Part shown: piece by piece, positions 22,560-34,435 of the stretch
Position numbering within the stretch: the first letter of the stretch is position 1
Layout of the letters: the number at the start of each line of letters is the position of its first letter
Origin: Auriscalpium vulgare
Taxonomy: Eukaryota > Basidiomycota > Agaricomycetes > Russulales > Auriscalpiaceae
Assembly (NCBI GenBank): GCA_019915015.1
Contig: JAHBBC010000007.1
Location: 558,001 to 622,000 of the forward strand
Direction of reading: 5' to 3'
DNA: 64,000 nt
The notes under the pieces: generated by a model
Database searches by the model: none
Seen by the model: only the letters and a program-made list of their open reading frames with translations
Told to the model about the DNA's origin: nothing
Program-made: the position numbers and the translations under genes

Positions 22560-22994
22560 CGGCGGGTAGCAGCGGGTAGCTGAGGCAAAAATAAAGAGCA
22601 GGCAGGGAGGCATTTGTTTCTGATGGCGGAGAGATGCCGGAAAGCGATGGGTTATTTTTGGACGCGTCAACGGTTGCCAGCTCGGGCAGCCCGCTCCACC
22701 CGCCCAATCAGAGCCCTCGATTAAATGAGGTAACAACGCGTGCACCCTGTCGCCGTAGCAACCCCCTGCATATATAGCTGCGCCCCCCCCGCATGTCTGC
22801 CCTCCAGTTCCCACTCCCTTCCCCCCATCCCGTTTTTCTGCAGCAGCGCTGCTTCTCCCCTTTCTTTGTGAGTATCCGTCCTCTCGTCTGTGCCCCTCGC
22901 TCATGTCTCCCTCCTTCCAGTTTATCGGATCCCTTCCCATCTCGTTCATTTTTGACTTCTGTGAAGCCCGGCTCCCTTCCCTCTCTACATCATC

Positions 22995-24530
22995 ATGAAG
23001 TTCACTCTCGCATCCATTGTCTTCTTGCTCCCGCTCCTGGTTGAGCAGGCCTCCGCTGGCGTTGTCGGTCGGGCAGCAAACCAGAAGGCGATCGGCAAGA
23101 ACGTCGGCGCCGCCAGCTCCTCCGTTGCTGCTGTTGCCGCCTCCTCAGCCGCCGCCGCTGCCGCCACCGGCAAGGCCGCCGCTGCTGCTGCCGCCGGCAA
23201 GGGCGCCGCAGCTGCCAACTCCACCGCTGCTGCTGCCGCCGCTTCCAACTCCACCGCTGCTGCCGCAGCATCCAGTGGCGATGCCCAGACCTCCCTCAGT
23301 ACGCAGCCATCTACCGTATCCATTGAGCCATGCATCCTTACCGGTCTTCTTCCACAGCGCTCGACCCCAAGGTCATCGCGACAGGCTTTGCTGATGATGG
23401 TCAGGATGTCCCAACCGCGGGCCAGGTCGCATCCCTCACCTCGACCAACAACTTCATCAACTTCTGCCTGACCGTCGGCAACCTCCCCATCACCAATGGC
23501 CAGCAAATCAAGACCGGCTCATGCAACCCTGCTCCCATGGGTGTCATCGCCGCGACGACGAACATGCCTTCATCCAAGTTCACCTTCCCCGCCAACCTCC
23601 AGAACATCGCCGCGGAGAACACCGCCTTCACCATCACCATGGCGCTCAACCACCTCGACGCCGGCCACTTCACCAACGCGCAGGAGACGTACTACGCCGC
23701 CCCCGCGCAGGTCAACACCGCGGGCGACATCATTGGCCACACACATTTCGTCGTGGAGAAGCTCGACTCCATCACCCAGACCACGCCCAACGACCCCAAC
23801 GTGTTCGCGTTCTTCAAGGGTGTCAACGGTGCCGCCGTGAACGGTGTTGTCTCCGCCGATGTCACTGATGGTCTCCCCGCCGGCACCTACCGTCTCGCGT
23901 CCATCAACGCCGCCGCCAACCATCAGCCCGTCCTCGTCGCCATCGCTCAGCACGGATCTCTCGACGACATGGTCTACGTGCGTGCACACGTCCTCTTTGC
24001 CGTCCGTGCAAGCAATTGACATCACGACTTTGCAGTTCACTGTTGGTGCCGCCGACGCCGCCGCTGCTGCCAAGGCCGTTGGCTCCGACGCAGGTGCCGC
24101 TGCCGCGTCCAACTCGACCGCTGATGCTGGTGCCGCCGCAGCCGCAGCCTCCGCTGCCAACGCGACTGCGACTGCGACTGGTGCCGCCAACGCGACCTCC
24201 ACTGATGCCGCGGGCAAGGGTGCCGCTGCCGCTGGTGCCGCCGGCGCCGCTGCAGGTGCTGCTGGTGCCAAGGCCGCTGGTGGCAAGGGCGCCGCTGGTG
24301 CCGCTGCTGCCAAGGGCGCTGCGGGTGCCGCTGCTGCCAAGGGCGCTGCGGGCGCTGCTGCTGCCAAGGGCGCTGCTGGGGCCGCTGCTGCGAAGGGTGG
24401 AAACGCTGCCGCTGCGAAGGGTGCTGCTGCAGGCGCAGCCGCTGCCAAGGGTGCTGCCAAGGGTGCTGCCGGTGCCAAGGGTGCAGCGGGCGCGAAGCAA
24501 CGCCGCAACCGCCTGTCAAGAGAGTACTAA
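22995..24530 (+). CDS. Ala-rich secreted protein with Gly/Lys/Ala tandem repeats
   Basis: Exons 22995-23298, 23357-23977 and 24037-24530. Signal peptide MKFTLASIVFLLPLLVEQASA, an Ala/Ser linker, then a conserved globular core of about 200 aa (LDPKVIATGFADDGQDVPTA ... FTVGAADA). The core resembles a basidiomycete-wide secreted family of unknown function that is sometimes mis-named ribosomal protein S17 in annotations. The C-terminus is a low-complexity region with about five near-perfect 9-residue units of the type AAAKGAAGA at 24278-24480. It probably ends up in the wall or medium. Upstream pyrimidine-rich DNA and a TATA-like tatatag near 22771-22779 fit strong expression. Confidence 0.75.
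24278..24480 (+). repeat. 27-bp coding minisatellite
   Basis: Imperfect tandem units coding for AAAKGAAGA inside the Ala-rich secreted protein. Unit sequence differs mainly at third codon positions. Confidence 0.7.
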
Positions 24531-25112
24531 CTGCCTAGCAGGAGGTGCTTGATTGAGTAGTTTGGTTGTGGATATTAATGTATTGCTTCGTTCGCTGTAG
24601 AAAACTTGCTGTTTGCTTTCCGCTCATACCTTATTTCTTCGCTCTTCGTGTTTGTGTAGTAGCGCTTGGCTTCCTCTCAGAATGCTATCTCCAGGCGGGT
24701 TCGGATCCACATTACTCGTGTGATGTCCACGGCGCGAAGAACTTCCAACAGAAGATGCGAACTACTGAGAGTGATGGAAGATCATTGGACTCGACGCTCT
24801 TGTCGCTATGGCAGCCTGCCCGACACGCCCGCCTGCTTGACAGACGTCTCAACGTCCTCCTGGCACTGCGCGCAGTTACTACTACTCTTAAATTGACATC
24901 AAGTATAACGGCCCGTGTCCGTCGCAACACCGGCCGGTCTAGGCGCGCAGAGCGATGCCCGTCGCGATTTGATAGGGTACACACCTTGGGTCTCACCTTC
25001 AAGTCCCTCCCTTCGTTCTTCTCCCCCTTTTTCTTTATCCTGCCCTCGTCGTCGGCGTCCGGGACGGCCAGGCCAGGGGCAGCTCACCACAACATTACTA
25101 TCCACAGAACTA
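24531..25112. other. Intergenic region
   Basis: Terminator of the Ala-rich gene and promoter of the ADAM gene. No supported gene. Confidence 0.4.
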
Positions 25113-28100
25113 ATGCTGCTCCCTCCCGGGCTCTATGCGCTGGTCGTAGTCCTTCTGACATGCCTTGCCCCACTAACCTCAGGTGCGTCGCCCCCCAGCG
25201 CAACATGCATCGCAGCGGACCAGCGCATCTGACCGCCCCCCAGCATCTAGCGCACCCCCGCGCCCGCTAAAGCGCCTCGCGCACCCCTCCACCCTCGCCA
25301 TCGAAATCCTCCCCCGCCAGCCTGCGCACCCCTCACACACCTCGCGGCGCACCCCCATCCCCCCCGACTCCACGACACTGCACGCGAGCGACTCGCTGCG
25401 GCTCACGCTCACTGCCTTCGGCGACACCCACCACCTCCACCTGCGGCCGAACGAACACCTCGTGCACCCCGCCGCGCGCATCGCGTACTACGACACGACA
25501 CCGGATGGGCAGAGCGTGCTCGCGCGCACGGAGCCGCTGCTCGCAGACGGCGTGCGCGCATACACCGGCGAGGTCATCCCCGCGCACGCCTCCGCGGAGC
25601 GCATGCGCGCGGACGCCGCGCGCGCGCTGCCCGCGCACACGCCCGGCGCGCTCGGGTGGGCGCGCATCCTCGTGCACGACACGGGCGACGCGCGCGCGGG
25701 GCGCGCGCCGCTCTTCGAGGGCGCCTTCAGCGTGCGCGGCGTCACGCACCACGTCATGACGCGCGCCAACTACCTGCGCAACCGCCACCCGCTCGACCCG
25801 CACGTCGAGCTCGCGCACGACGACCCCGAGGGCGCGCTCGTCGTGTGGCGCGAGGTCGACACGATGAACCCGTGGGAGGAGCACGCCGCGCGCACGGGCA
25901 CCCTGGTGGACTATGCGCGGGAGGTCGAGCAGCCGCGCCGCTGTGGGCACGATAACCATGCGTGGAATGCGGATCCGGAGGTCAATCCGGTGCTGCGTGC
26001 GCCGTCGGTGAGCCCGTGGCAGAACGCGTTTGGGTTTATGGACAGTCCGTTTGCGGATCTCCTGCGGAAGAGGGACGATATCGCGGGGCCGGGTATGACA
26101 ACGAAGTACGTTCTAGTCTGTCTGCACGATGGGATGACGGCTGATGGTGTGCGATAGTTTTGCCAATACAATTGGGCAGAATGGAGGGTGTCCAAAAGAG
26201 CAGAAAGTGGTAAGCCTCAATTTTGCGATGAATTTTGGTTGAAGCGCTTCATCGTGTCGCTCAGCTCTACTTGGGTGTCGCTGCCGACTGCGAATACGTT
26301 AACCACTATGGCTCTCAACCTAACGCGACCACACAAATCTTGAATATATTTAACATGGCCAGTGTGTTGTACAAGGTTTGCGTCCATGCAGTTGCCTCTC
26401 GTCGTATTCTCACCATTGCGTCAGAGCACCTTCAATGTCAGTCTTGGCATCATAGAGCTGCAAATCCAGAATTCGACGTGAGTAGCCTTCGCTCCCAGGA
26501 ACGGGCCATTGAGGACTGATAATTGCGCTGCTCCTAGATGTCCCACTGTGGCAGACCCCGCCGTTCCCTGGAACGTCAACTGCTCCTCAAATGCCACTCT
26601 CGACGACCGCCTGTCGCTCTTCTCTCAGTGGCGCGGAAACAAGGGCAACGACAGCGCGGGGCTTTGGCATCTCATGAGTAACTGCCCCACAGGAACCGAG
26701 GTCGGAGTCGCTTGGCTCGCCACGCTTTGCAGCCAAAAAGCCACCATGCAAGGCTCGTCCTTCGTCTCGGGCACAGCAGTGTCTACCGCCGGACGTACAG
26801 AGTGGCAGGTTGTCTCCCACGAGATTGGACATAATTTCGGAGCTATAGTAAGCCCTGTTTATTGGACCATGCGGTTTGATGAATGCTAACCGAGCGGTAT
26901 TCGTTGTAGCATGATGTGTGTTACATCTCCTGATCTACAAGGTCTTCTTTTTCTGATCAAGGTGCTGCCTGACTATCGTTCGTAGTGCGCAGACGGGTGC
27001 AACAGCACGAGCTCGTGCTGCCCGTTGTCGACGAGTTCATGTGATGCCAATTCACAGTTTCTGATGAGCCCGGTCGCAACAGACGGCGAGATGGTTTTTT
27101 CGCAGTGCACCATCGGGAATATCTGTACGTCACCGCGCTTCCTACAGCCCTGCGCCGCTCACCCTGCGCCACAGGCTCGCTGATGCAAGCCGCGTCGGGT
27201 TCCGAGAACGTCAACACATCGTGCCTGCTCCCGCCGGACCCGACGCGCACCACGATCTCGCTGCAGATGTGCGGCAACGGCATCGTCGAGGCGGGTGAGG
27301 ACTGCGACCCGGGGCGCGGCGTGAACTCGACGTGTTGCGACACCACGACGTGCAAGTTCACCGCGGGCTCGCAGTGCGACCCTGGCAGCTCCGCGTGCTG
27401 CACGGGGAGCTGCCAATTCGCAGGCTCGGGGCAGGTGTGCCGGCCCGCGAAGGACCCGAGCTGCGACACGCCCGAAGTGTGCACGGGCAACTCGTCCGCG
27501 TGCCCTACGGATGTGTTCGCGCCGAATGGGCAGAGCTGTGGGTCGAATGGACTCGCGTGTGCGAGCGGCCAGTGCACGTCTATCAGCCGTACGTCGCATC
27601 GACAGAGCGGTGCCGGCGTATATTTACTGACGCCTGCGTATTTCGCCGTAGAGCAATGCAAGCAGCTCGGCACGTCGATGAACCTCCAGGACGCGTGTCC
27701 GAACCAGAACGACAATACTTGCCAGGTGTCGTGCAGTGACCCTACCTCGTTCAATCGTTGCGTCATCCTCGACTCGACGCTCATCGACGGCTCTCCGTGT
27801 GGTGTGTATCCCTGCTTCCCGTATCCCCTCTGCGCCCGCTCACGCGCTCCCGATGCTAGGGTACGGCGGCACGTGTTTGAATTCCAAGTGCCAGGCTGGC
27901 AGCCTACTCGACACGGCCAAGGTACGCCCCCTCTGTCGGTCTGCCCACACGCATACTGACGCCCGCACAGGCGTGGTACGTGCAGAACCTGCAGATCTCC
28001 ATCCCGGTGACGATCGTCGCCGCGCTTATCCTCATTCTCCTCCTCTACTGGATCTCGAGTTGTATGTCCCCCTTCCTGCCCATCCCTGTCGCGCGGAGGC

Positions 28101-28324
28101 TGACGCAGCGCATCGCAGGTTTATGTGGCGGACGCCCGCCGCCGCCAATGACCTACGCCCAGACGGTGCCGCAGCCCAGATCTATGGGCCCCGCGCCGGC
28201 GTTCGTGCGCATCCCCAGCCAGACGGGCGGCGGTCCTTCAGCGCCCGGGCCCGCGCTCCAGCGTGCGCCCTCGGCGCAATCGCACTGGGTCGACACGCGG
28301 GAGTGGAATGGGCCGCCGAGGTAA
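25113..28324 (+). CDS. ADAM-type membrane metalloprotease with disintegrin domain
   Basis: Signal peptide MLLPPGLYALVVVLLTCLAP in exon 1 (25113-25182), joined in frame to 25244. A propeptide (LRLTLTAFGDTHHLHLRPNE) and the reprolysin domain follow (VYLGVAADCEYVNHYGS, STFNVSLGIIELQI). The zinc site HEIGHNFGAI is at 26818-26847 and is completed as HEIGHNFGAIHDC through a 6-nt microexon at 26910-26915. Then come the Cys-rich turn CADGCNSTSSCCP, a disintegrin domain (CGNGIVEAGEDCDPG, CCTGSCQF, VCTGNSSACPTD), a Cys-rich region, a transmembrane helix (ISIPVTIVAALILILLLYWI) and a Pro-rich cytosolic tail. Fungal ADAMs are known but their substrates are poorly known. At least ten introns. Complete and apparently functional. 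Confidence 0.88.
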
Positions 28325-28828
28325 CCGGTGCCACGGTTACGAAGCGGGTTTTCTCGTCTGGGATCCTTAGACGGAGTACATGGTGCGGTTTAGAGGATAT
28401 CCAAGGCAGTACCTTCCATGTACTTGTATGTTGGGGCGCGGCGGGGAGCCGTGGGGTTCGTTTGTTTGCATATCGCAAGACATAAACATCTCGCTGAAAC
28501 TTCTTGTTTTGAGTGGCGTGCTGAGTTATATTCCATCCAGCAATGTTAGCATTTTGTTCTTGTCTCAGACCGACTCAGTCAAGAGCTGGTGGTCGACGCG
28601 TCGTCGCCTCGATGCGTCGTTACACGAGTACGAATTTGCTTGTTACTACATAATTAATTATGTTCAAATGGGAGAGCTAGTCACGATCGGCGTCTGGAAA
28701 TGAAGGCAGACAGCCACGCGGCCGTCCCAAAGGATATCGAACGTACTCCTATGTACGGACTGCAGACACTGTCACCTCAGATGCTTGGGTAACTGGGCCG
28801 ATGACCAGGCTGCAGACCATCCTCTCCA
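28325..28828. other. Convergent intergenic region
   Basis: Lies between the 3' ends of the ADAM gene and the first BTB gene. No gene seen. Confidence 0.4.
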
Positions 28829-30936
28829 TTACCACGGCACACAGAACTTGACCTACAACAGACAGCAGTTATAAGGTTGACGATAGATCGCCACAGATGC
28901 GTGTATACCCACCTGTTGTATGGCTTGATCGATCTTCTCTGCTAACGAAATCCAAACTTCGTCGCTTCCATTTTTCCTATAGGCCAACGCACAATACCTG
29001 CAATCGCCGTGGCTTTCAAAGGCGCGATGGAAGGAAGCAATGTCGGCTACTTTGTCAGGAGATGGGGGTAAAGCTCCTGATTGAAGTCCTTCGGCGAGAG
29101 CATTGATAAATGCAGCCAACCAGCCTGGGATGCTTGGCCTAGGCGTGTCTTTAAGCCATCCATCGGGTTTTGAAATGCAGCGCCGGTCATAAAAATGGCT
29201 GCAGTCGTGCGTTTGATTGCTGCCATATCTGTCCCGCCCCATGGGGCGAGTCTGAGTCCAGTTCGAACTCTCGAATGAGGGATATGTTGCCACAAGGGCT
29301 CGGAGAGCGGCATCGCGACACTGAATGCGGTACTGGGACAGCGCATATAGGGCATCTCCGGACGCAAGGCGAAGATCTTTGCCACAGGTTTCCAGGGTGA
29401 ATGGCGCGTCCAGGGTGTAGCGCGCTGCCTGCAGGGCTTCCGCCGCCAAATATTTCCTGCATGCAAGAACATATGCAGCAAAGGCGCCACTCGGAGTGAT
29501 GAAGGGAGAACAGGCGATTTTTGGATCGTGCAGGAGGCCCCGGATCGACGCCGTCAAGCCGTCCATTTGATACTTCCGCGTTACGGATAGCAGATTAACC
29601 GCGTCAGTGAATGTGAGGGGTTGAACGGTATGCGATGTATGCATCAGGAAACTAAGCAGACGCTCTATGGTTTGTGAATCTTCCGGAAGAACCAGAATGT
29701 CATCAGATTGATCCGGCGCTTGCGGCAGGGTGAACATATCATGGAAGAAAGGCGACGCTGCTCTCAAAGATGCCTTATACGCGCGAAAGTCGACGGAGTC
29801 GGACGAGCGGAGGACGATATCTGCGTCGTCCGCCTTGAATGGCTCTCCAAAGGCCCGGACATCGACATGTGATGTAGTGAGCGGCAAGGGGTCTTCGCTG
29901 TGTAGCAAGAGTATTTCTGAATCCTATAGGAGGCAAATCTTAACGAAAGGAATGACACGCAACTTGGTCAATAGCTTACGTTGCGGAGCGACTGAGAAAC
30001 GACATCCTCTACAATCGACCATATCTTCTCTATTGCTACAACCGACACGCCAGGGCCACAGGGGTGCTCGCGGATATGGTCATAGAACATGAGATACAGC
30101 TGGTCTTGATTGAGCGCTACCAAGTCGTCCTCGCAAGACATCAAGAACTTTTCCAACCACGGCGGTGGGTCAAGCTTCTTGGCCGATTCTTCTTTGATGC
30201 TCACCTTCCGATTCGGCAGTTGTTTCTTGCGCAGGTCTGCGAGCGAGGCACCAGACGAGCATTGGGACCATACTGTAGCGGCCCTGAGCGTTCGGAACTG
30301 ACGAAGGCCCTCTTGAACAGCTTCTCGACCTCTCACGCGGCAGTTGACAAGCTCTATCAGAGCTGACCCGCTGAAGAGACAGAGGTCCTTCCCCAGTCCT
30401 TCCACGGTCAGGGGCCTGTCCATGGACGAGGCTACCGCAAAAAGGGCCTCTTCCTTCAAACCAAAACGCCAGGAGAGACCAAAGGCGCGAAAGGGATTGT
30501 CCGAAGAGCGTGAAGAGAGCCTTCGGATGTGGGCAAGAGCATCATGCATCTGGTACGTTTGAGCCGCTGCGAGGACGGGGATGACGGATTCCAACGCATC
30601 GGGGATGGAAGGGCGGACGCAGACGATGACTGAGAGCAAGCTCTCCAAGATATCGCGGGTCTCCTGTAAGCACAGTACGAGGAGTTCGCCTGCCCGCTCT
30701 CGTCTGATTGGAGGACCCGCATACCCTTCAGGTAGGGGTTGATCCGAAAGAGCCGCTTTAAAGACTGGGGATGCCTTAGCCAGGACGACGCTGTGGAGTC
30801 GAAAGTCGAATAGATCAGACGAGCGTATGATGATATCGGCGTCCTCGTCATCGTACGGTGGGCCAAAATCAACCGAGTCCGTGGTGCCCGTCGTGCCAAT
30901 CGGAGGCAATTTTTCTCGGTTGAGGACTATGACCAT
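28829..30936 (-). CDS. Double-BTB-domain protein A
   Basis: Two long ORFs are joined in frame by a 56-bp intron (29924-29979). Exons 29980-30936, 28913-29923 and 28829-28852 give 663 aa. Each half starts with a BTB signature (DDEDADIIIRSSDLFDFRLH; KADDADIVLRSSDSVDFRAY), followed by about 200 aa of helices in which KYQM and GKDL-LxSG blocks recur in both halves. The second half carries a CxxC motif (GDCRYCALAY); the equivalent position in the first half is degenerate (HPCGPG). The last exon encodes only VKFCVPW and the stop. BTB domains mediate dimerisation and often recruit CUL3; this basidiomycete family has no known function. A leader intron at 30963-31015 and a TATA (catataaag, 31075-31083 in reverse) precede it. 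Confidence 0.8.
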
Positions 30937-31090
30937 TATCGGCGAGGAAGAATAACAGGGACCTGCCACGAGTACATCGATGAAGCGAAAAACCGGCAAC
31001 TGAGAGACAGCTTACTGTGAGGAACAGTGAGGTACCAGCGGGAAAGCTGATAGCGCGTGTCCCATTCCGTACGCTTTATATGCGACTCTT
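30937..31090 (-). promoter_or_regulatory. Promoter and leader intron of double-BTB gene A
   Basis: TATA catataaag (reverse of 31075-31083) and a 53-bp intron (30963-31015, gtaagc...tggcag) in the 5' leader. Both features recur at the same spacing in the gene at 55 kb. Confidence 0.6.
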
Positions 31091-32706
31091 CAAGAGTTGG
31101 GAGCTTTGGAACAATCCGATAGAAGCTGGCGGGCAAGCAGCCTTGAGGCGAACGTAAGGCAGCGCCAGTCACTCCGCAGCGGCATACTGAACGGAACAAT
31201 GACTACTGTTCTGAATAGGATCGATGGTCGCGGCAGTTCATCGAGCGTTCTAAGAAGTGCTGCTTGCTCTCATCGCGTGTTGCGAGAAGCGCACGCGTGT
31301 GCGCAGTCGTGTTGACGGTCGAATTACGGCCACTGGAATTTCTGCGTACGTGCAATTCGCGAAGGCGGAGGAGTTCGTCTGCGCAAAGAGAGATCAGCGA
31401 CAGATCTACGCGCCAGACACGCGACGTACAAGTTGCGTGAAGGCACCCTCAGGATGCTTAACGAGATTCACGCCGGTCTGGAATGCCTTACACTGAGCGA
31501 GATTGCGAGATTGCGAAATTGCGCAGCAGGGAGGCCGAACGCAGACATGATGCGCAGGCGCAGCCACGAGAAGCCTGAGTTTTGCACAGTTGCACCCTGT
31601 GAGACGGTCTATTGGCGACGTGTGCTGCAGGCTGAATAGTATCCCGCGTGCATCATGTCATAAATACAGAAGGACCGGAGCAATCTGACAGGCTCACTTT
31701 ACAGTCATCTTTATCCCGACTGAGGCCCCTTCCCCTCCTCGAAGGCTCGTCGCCAGACTCTGGACCATGTCTAGTGCAACATGTCGTCGGACTGTATCGA
31801 GCATTGCGGCTACTGTCTTGAACCTTCTCGCCCTTCTTGTAGGTTCTCTTGGAAACCACTCTCATCTTGAAGACAGACGGGCCCGGGTCAGAAGGGGGTC
31901 ATAGACGTACAAGTGGAAGGTGGAAGATAACGTCAATGACCTCAAGCTCCCGCGGCGGCGCGAATATTGCCCATCTGGTCATCACGACAAGCTTCAAGCT
32001 TGACGAACGTATTGCTATAGGTATGTATATGCGATAGAATTGTCTTCGTTTGAGTTTCCTGACAAAACGAACTGTCGACCACCTTGCACCATCCAGCGTC
32101 GCAAATATGCCGGTTTCTGGGCGGGGTCTTGTCATCGGATCGCACCGTCTCCTCAGCTAGTACCCCTCCTAAATCACCACTAGTAGTAGTACTCGTCGCA
32201 TGGGATCGACATGATGTCCGTCATACTGCCACAGTGACTCTCCAGAGTTCCATTGCAGGCTGCCTCAGCCCTCCTCTCTCTGTCCGTGCCGGCTCGAGAG
32301 AGAGCAGCTGCATTACCCGAGCCTGCGAACGTCCACTCTGCCGCAGGGAGACTAGTCTGCATGCACCGATTAGCACACAGCGCTGCAAATGCGGGCAGTG
32401 TGTAAGATGCGCGAGAGCTTCTTTGCCACATCCATACCAAGCCGCCAGAGCGAGCGAGCCATAACGGCGTCCGGTGAGATGGGCGGATTGCTCGGAGAAC
32501 ACGGTTACGTCGCAAGAAGCTCGCAGAGAAGAGAGAAGAGCGCGCTGGCTGCCGCTTCCACGCACCCGCATCCTTCTGTACGCCGACTTACCGTGGCAGA
32601 ATGGACACCTTGGAGCAATCCAGGCCTCCGACTTCTCGCAGCGCACCGCATCTATATTCATCAGACCAATCGCGCGTTGCAAATGATACTGACACCGGCC
32701 CCGCAG
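31091..32706. other. Gene-free 1.6 kb
   Basis: Several frames are open for 100-150 codons but none resembles a known protein or has believable introns. Confidence 0.4.
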
Positions 32707-34145
32707 CTACGCGTTCGGCGCATCGCCCTCCGTGCGCGGCCGCTTCTCGAGGATCCCGTCCACGATCCCGAACTCGAGCGCCTCCTGCGCTGCAGCACAT
32801 CGTTAGCGTCACACAATCAACCAATCAACAGCCGCGCGCACGTACCGGTCATGAAGTAGTCCCGCTCCAGCGCAGTCTCTGCACCACACCAGGAAAGGAA
32901 CGAGGAGTCAGCACCAGGAAGGAAGGGAAGGAGGAAAGGGGGAGGGGGACGCACCGAAGCGCGCGAGGCCCTGCGCCTCGTCCTCGCCGGTGCGCGCACA
33001 GTGCTGCTGGTAGATGCCCGTGAGGAGCTTTCGGATGCGCAGGATCTCCCGCGCGTGGATCGCGATGTCGGACGCCTGCCCCGATGCGCCGCCGGACGGC
33101 TCTGCCCGCCACGCCCGTGAAGGTTGCGGTGAGATTGAAATTGCAATGACGTGAAAGTGGAAGTCGTGCAAGTGGAAGTGCGATTGGAAGTGCGATTGGG
33201 AGGGATTGGAATTGGTTAGGTGGTTGGTTGGGAGGGCGGGAGGGGGACGCACGGTGGATCATGATGCTAGCGTTGGGGAGGACGTGGCGTTTGCCTTTTT
33301 CACCTGGGGTGGTGCGTGGGTGGTCAGATACGGAGTATGGACTCGGACGGCCTGATGGAGGGAGGGAAGGGACGGACCGGCTGCGAGGAGCAGAGAGCCC
33401 ATGGACGCGGCCTGGCCGACGCAGTACGTGTGTATCGGCGACGAGACGTACTGCACACACGCACACACAAAATTACAGCGCGTCAGAGCCGACAGCGAGA
33501 GGGAACGCGGACCTGCATCTACGGAGGCCAGTCAGCCTGCCTACCCCATACGCACACATAACCATAACGGGAGGAGGGATGAGGGGAAGAGGGAAGAGGA
33601 AAGAGGAAAGAGGGAAAAGGGCGTACGGTGTCGTAGATAGCGAGCCCCGCGGTGACGCTCCCGCCGGGCGAGTTGATGTACAGGTGGATCGGCTTGGCGG
33701 TCTCCTCCGCCTCGAGGAAGAGCAGCTGCGCGACGACGAGCGCCGCGTCGCCGTCGCGGATCTGTGGGCGGTCAGAGTCAGCCGGCAGCGCGAATACTCA
33801 ATACGATGTCAGGGGACGCACGGGCCCGTAGAGCATGATCACGCGCTCGCGCAGGAGGCGCGAGAAGATGTCGTAGGAGCGCTCTCCGCGACCCTACACG
33901 CACAGCAGCAGAGACTGTCAATGGACGCCTCCAAAGGCACGAGGGAGACAAACTGTTTGCTCAATGACGATCGGGACGAGCCCGTTCGCGGATGGCTCTG
34001 TCCATTCGGAGCGCAGACCGGACGGCGCGGACGCGGAGGAGAGGTAGCTGGCCGACAGCGCGGACGGCGGCGCGTGAAACCGCCTGGAAGCTGCTGCTGC
34101 TGCCCGGGTGTGCCGCAGCGCCGAGGTGAGGGGGGTGCGCAGCAT
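32707..34145 (-). CDS. clpP: Mitochondrial ClpP peptidase subunit
   Basis: Eight exons: 33954-34145, 33822-33893, 33627-33761, 33378-33450, 33253-33303, 32955-33101, 32846-32878 and 32707-32789, with consistent phases and 261 aa. The Arg/Ala/Ser-rich start ([20 protein letters not shown]) looks like a mitochondrial presequence. The mature part opens with [20 protein letters not shown]. Catalytic Ser lies in [14 protein letters not shown] and catalytic His in IMIHQPSGGA, the latter rebuilt across an intron; [17 protein letters not shown] is the GG-motif strand. ClpP forms a barrel protease with ClpX in the mitochondrial matrix. Introns contain purine/pyrimidine runs and a short gtggaagt-type tandem repeat near 33150-33215. 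Many yeasts lack ClpP, so its presence is informative. Confidence 0.92.
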
Positions 34146-34435
34146 CGTGTGTCGTGTCGGTGGAGGTGTCGGTGGAGGTGTGCGGAGGACTCGGCACGGT
34201 CAGCAGCTGGCAAAGTCACGCCGCGTGACCGACGCGTCAAAGGCAGTTTGGTTGGAATCCACACGGCCACCTTTCTCTCCACCTCGAGCTCTGCGGCCTT
34301 CCCACCTGACGGTACTCACATCTTCGAACACATAGGCGGGGGGTCTGTGTACTGACGACGCCACACAGACCAGCCAGCTCACCGCGAGCAGAGCACTGAC
34401 ACTCACTACGCACCACGAGCGACAGCGCACACACA
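34146..34435. promoter_or_regulatory. Divergent promoter between ClpP and the Brl1/Brr6-like gene
   Basis: 290 bp between start codons, with both genes transcribed outwards. Confidence 0.45.

Noticed and set aside
23570..24508. Minus-strand Ala/Pro ORF opposite the Ala-rich protein
   Set aside because: Reverse of the Ala-coding repeats; the + strand has a signal peptide and clean introns.
31091..32706. Hidden gene between double-BTB A and ClpP
   Set aside because: Frames of 100-150 codons exist on both strands but lack start context, splice continuity or any similarity.
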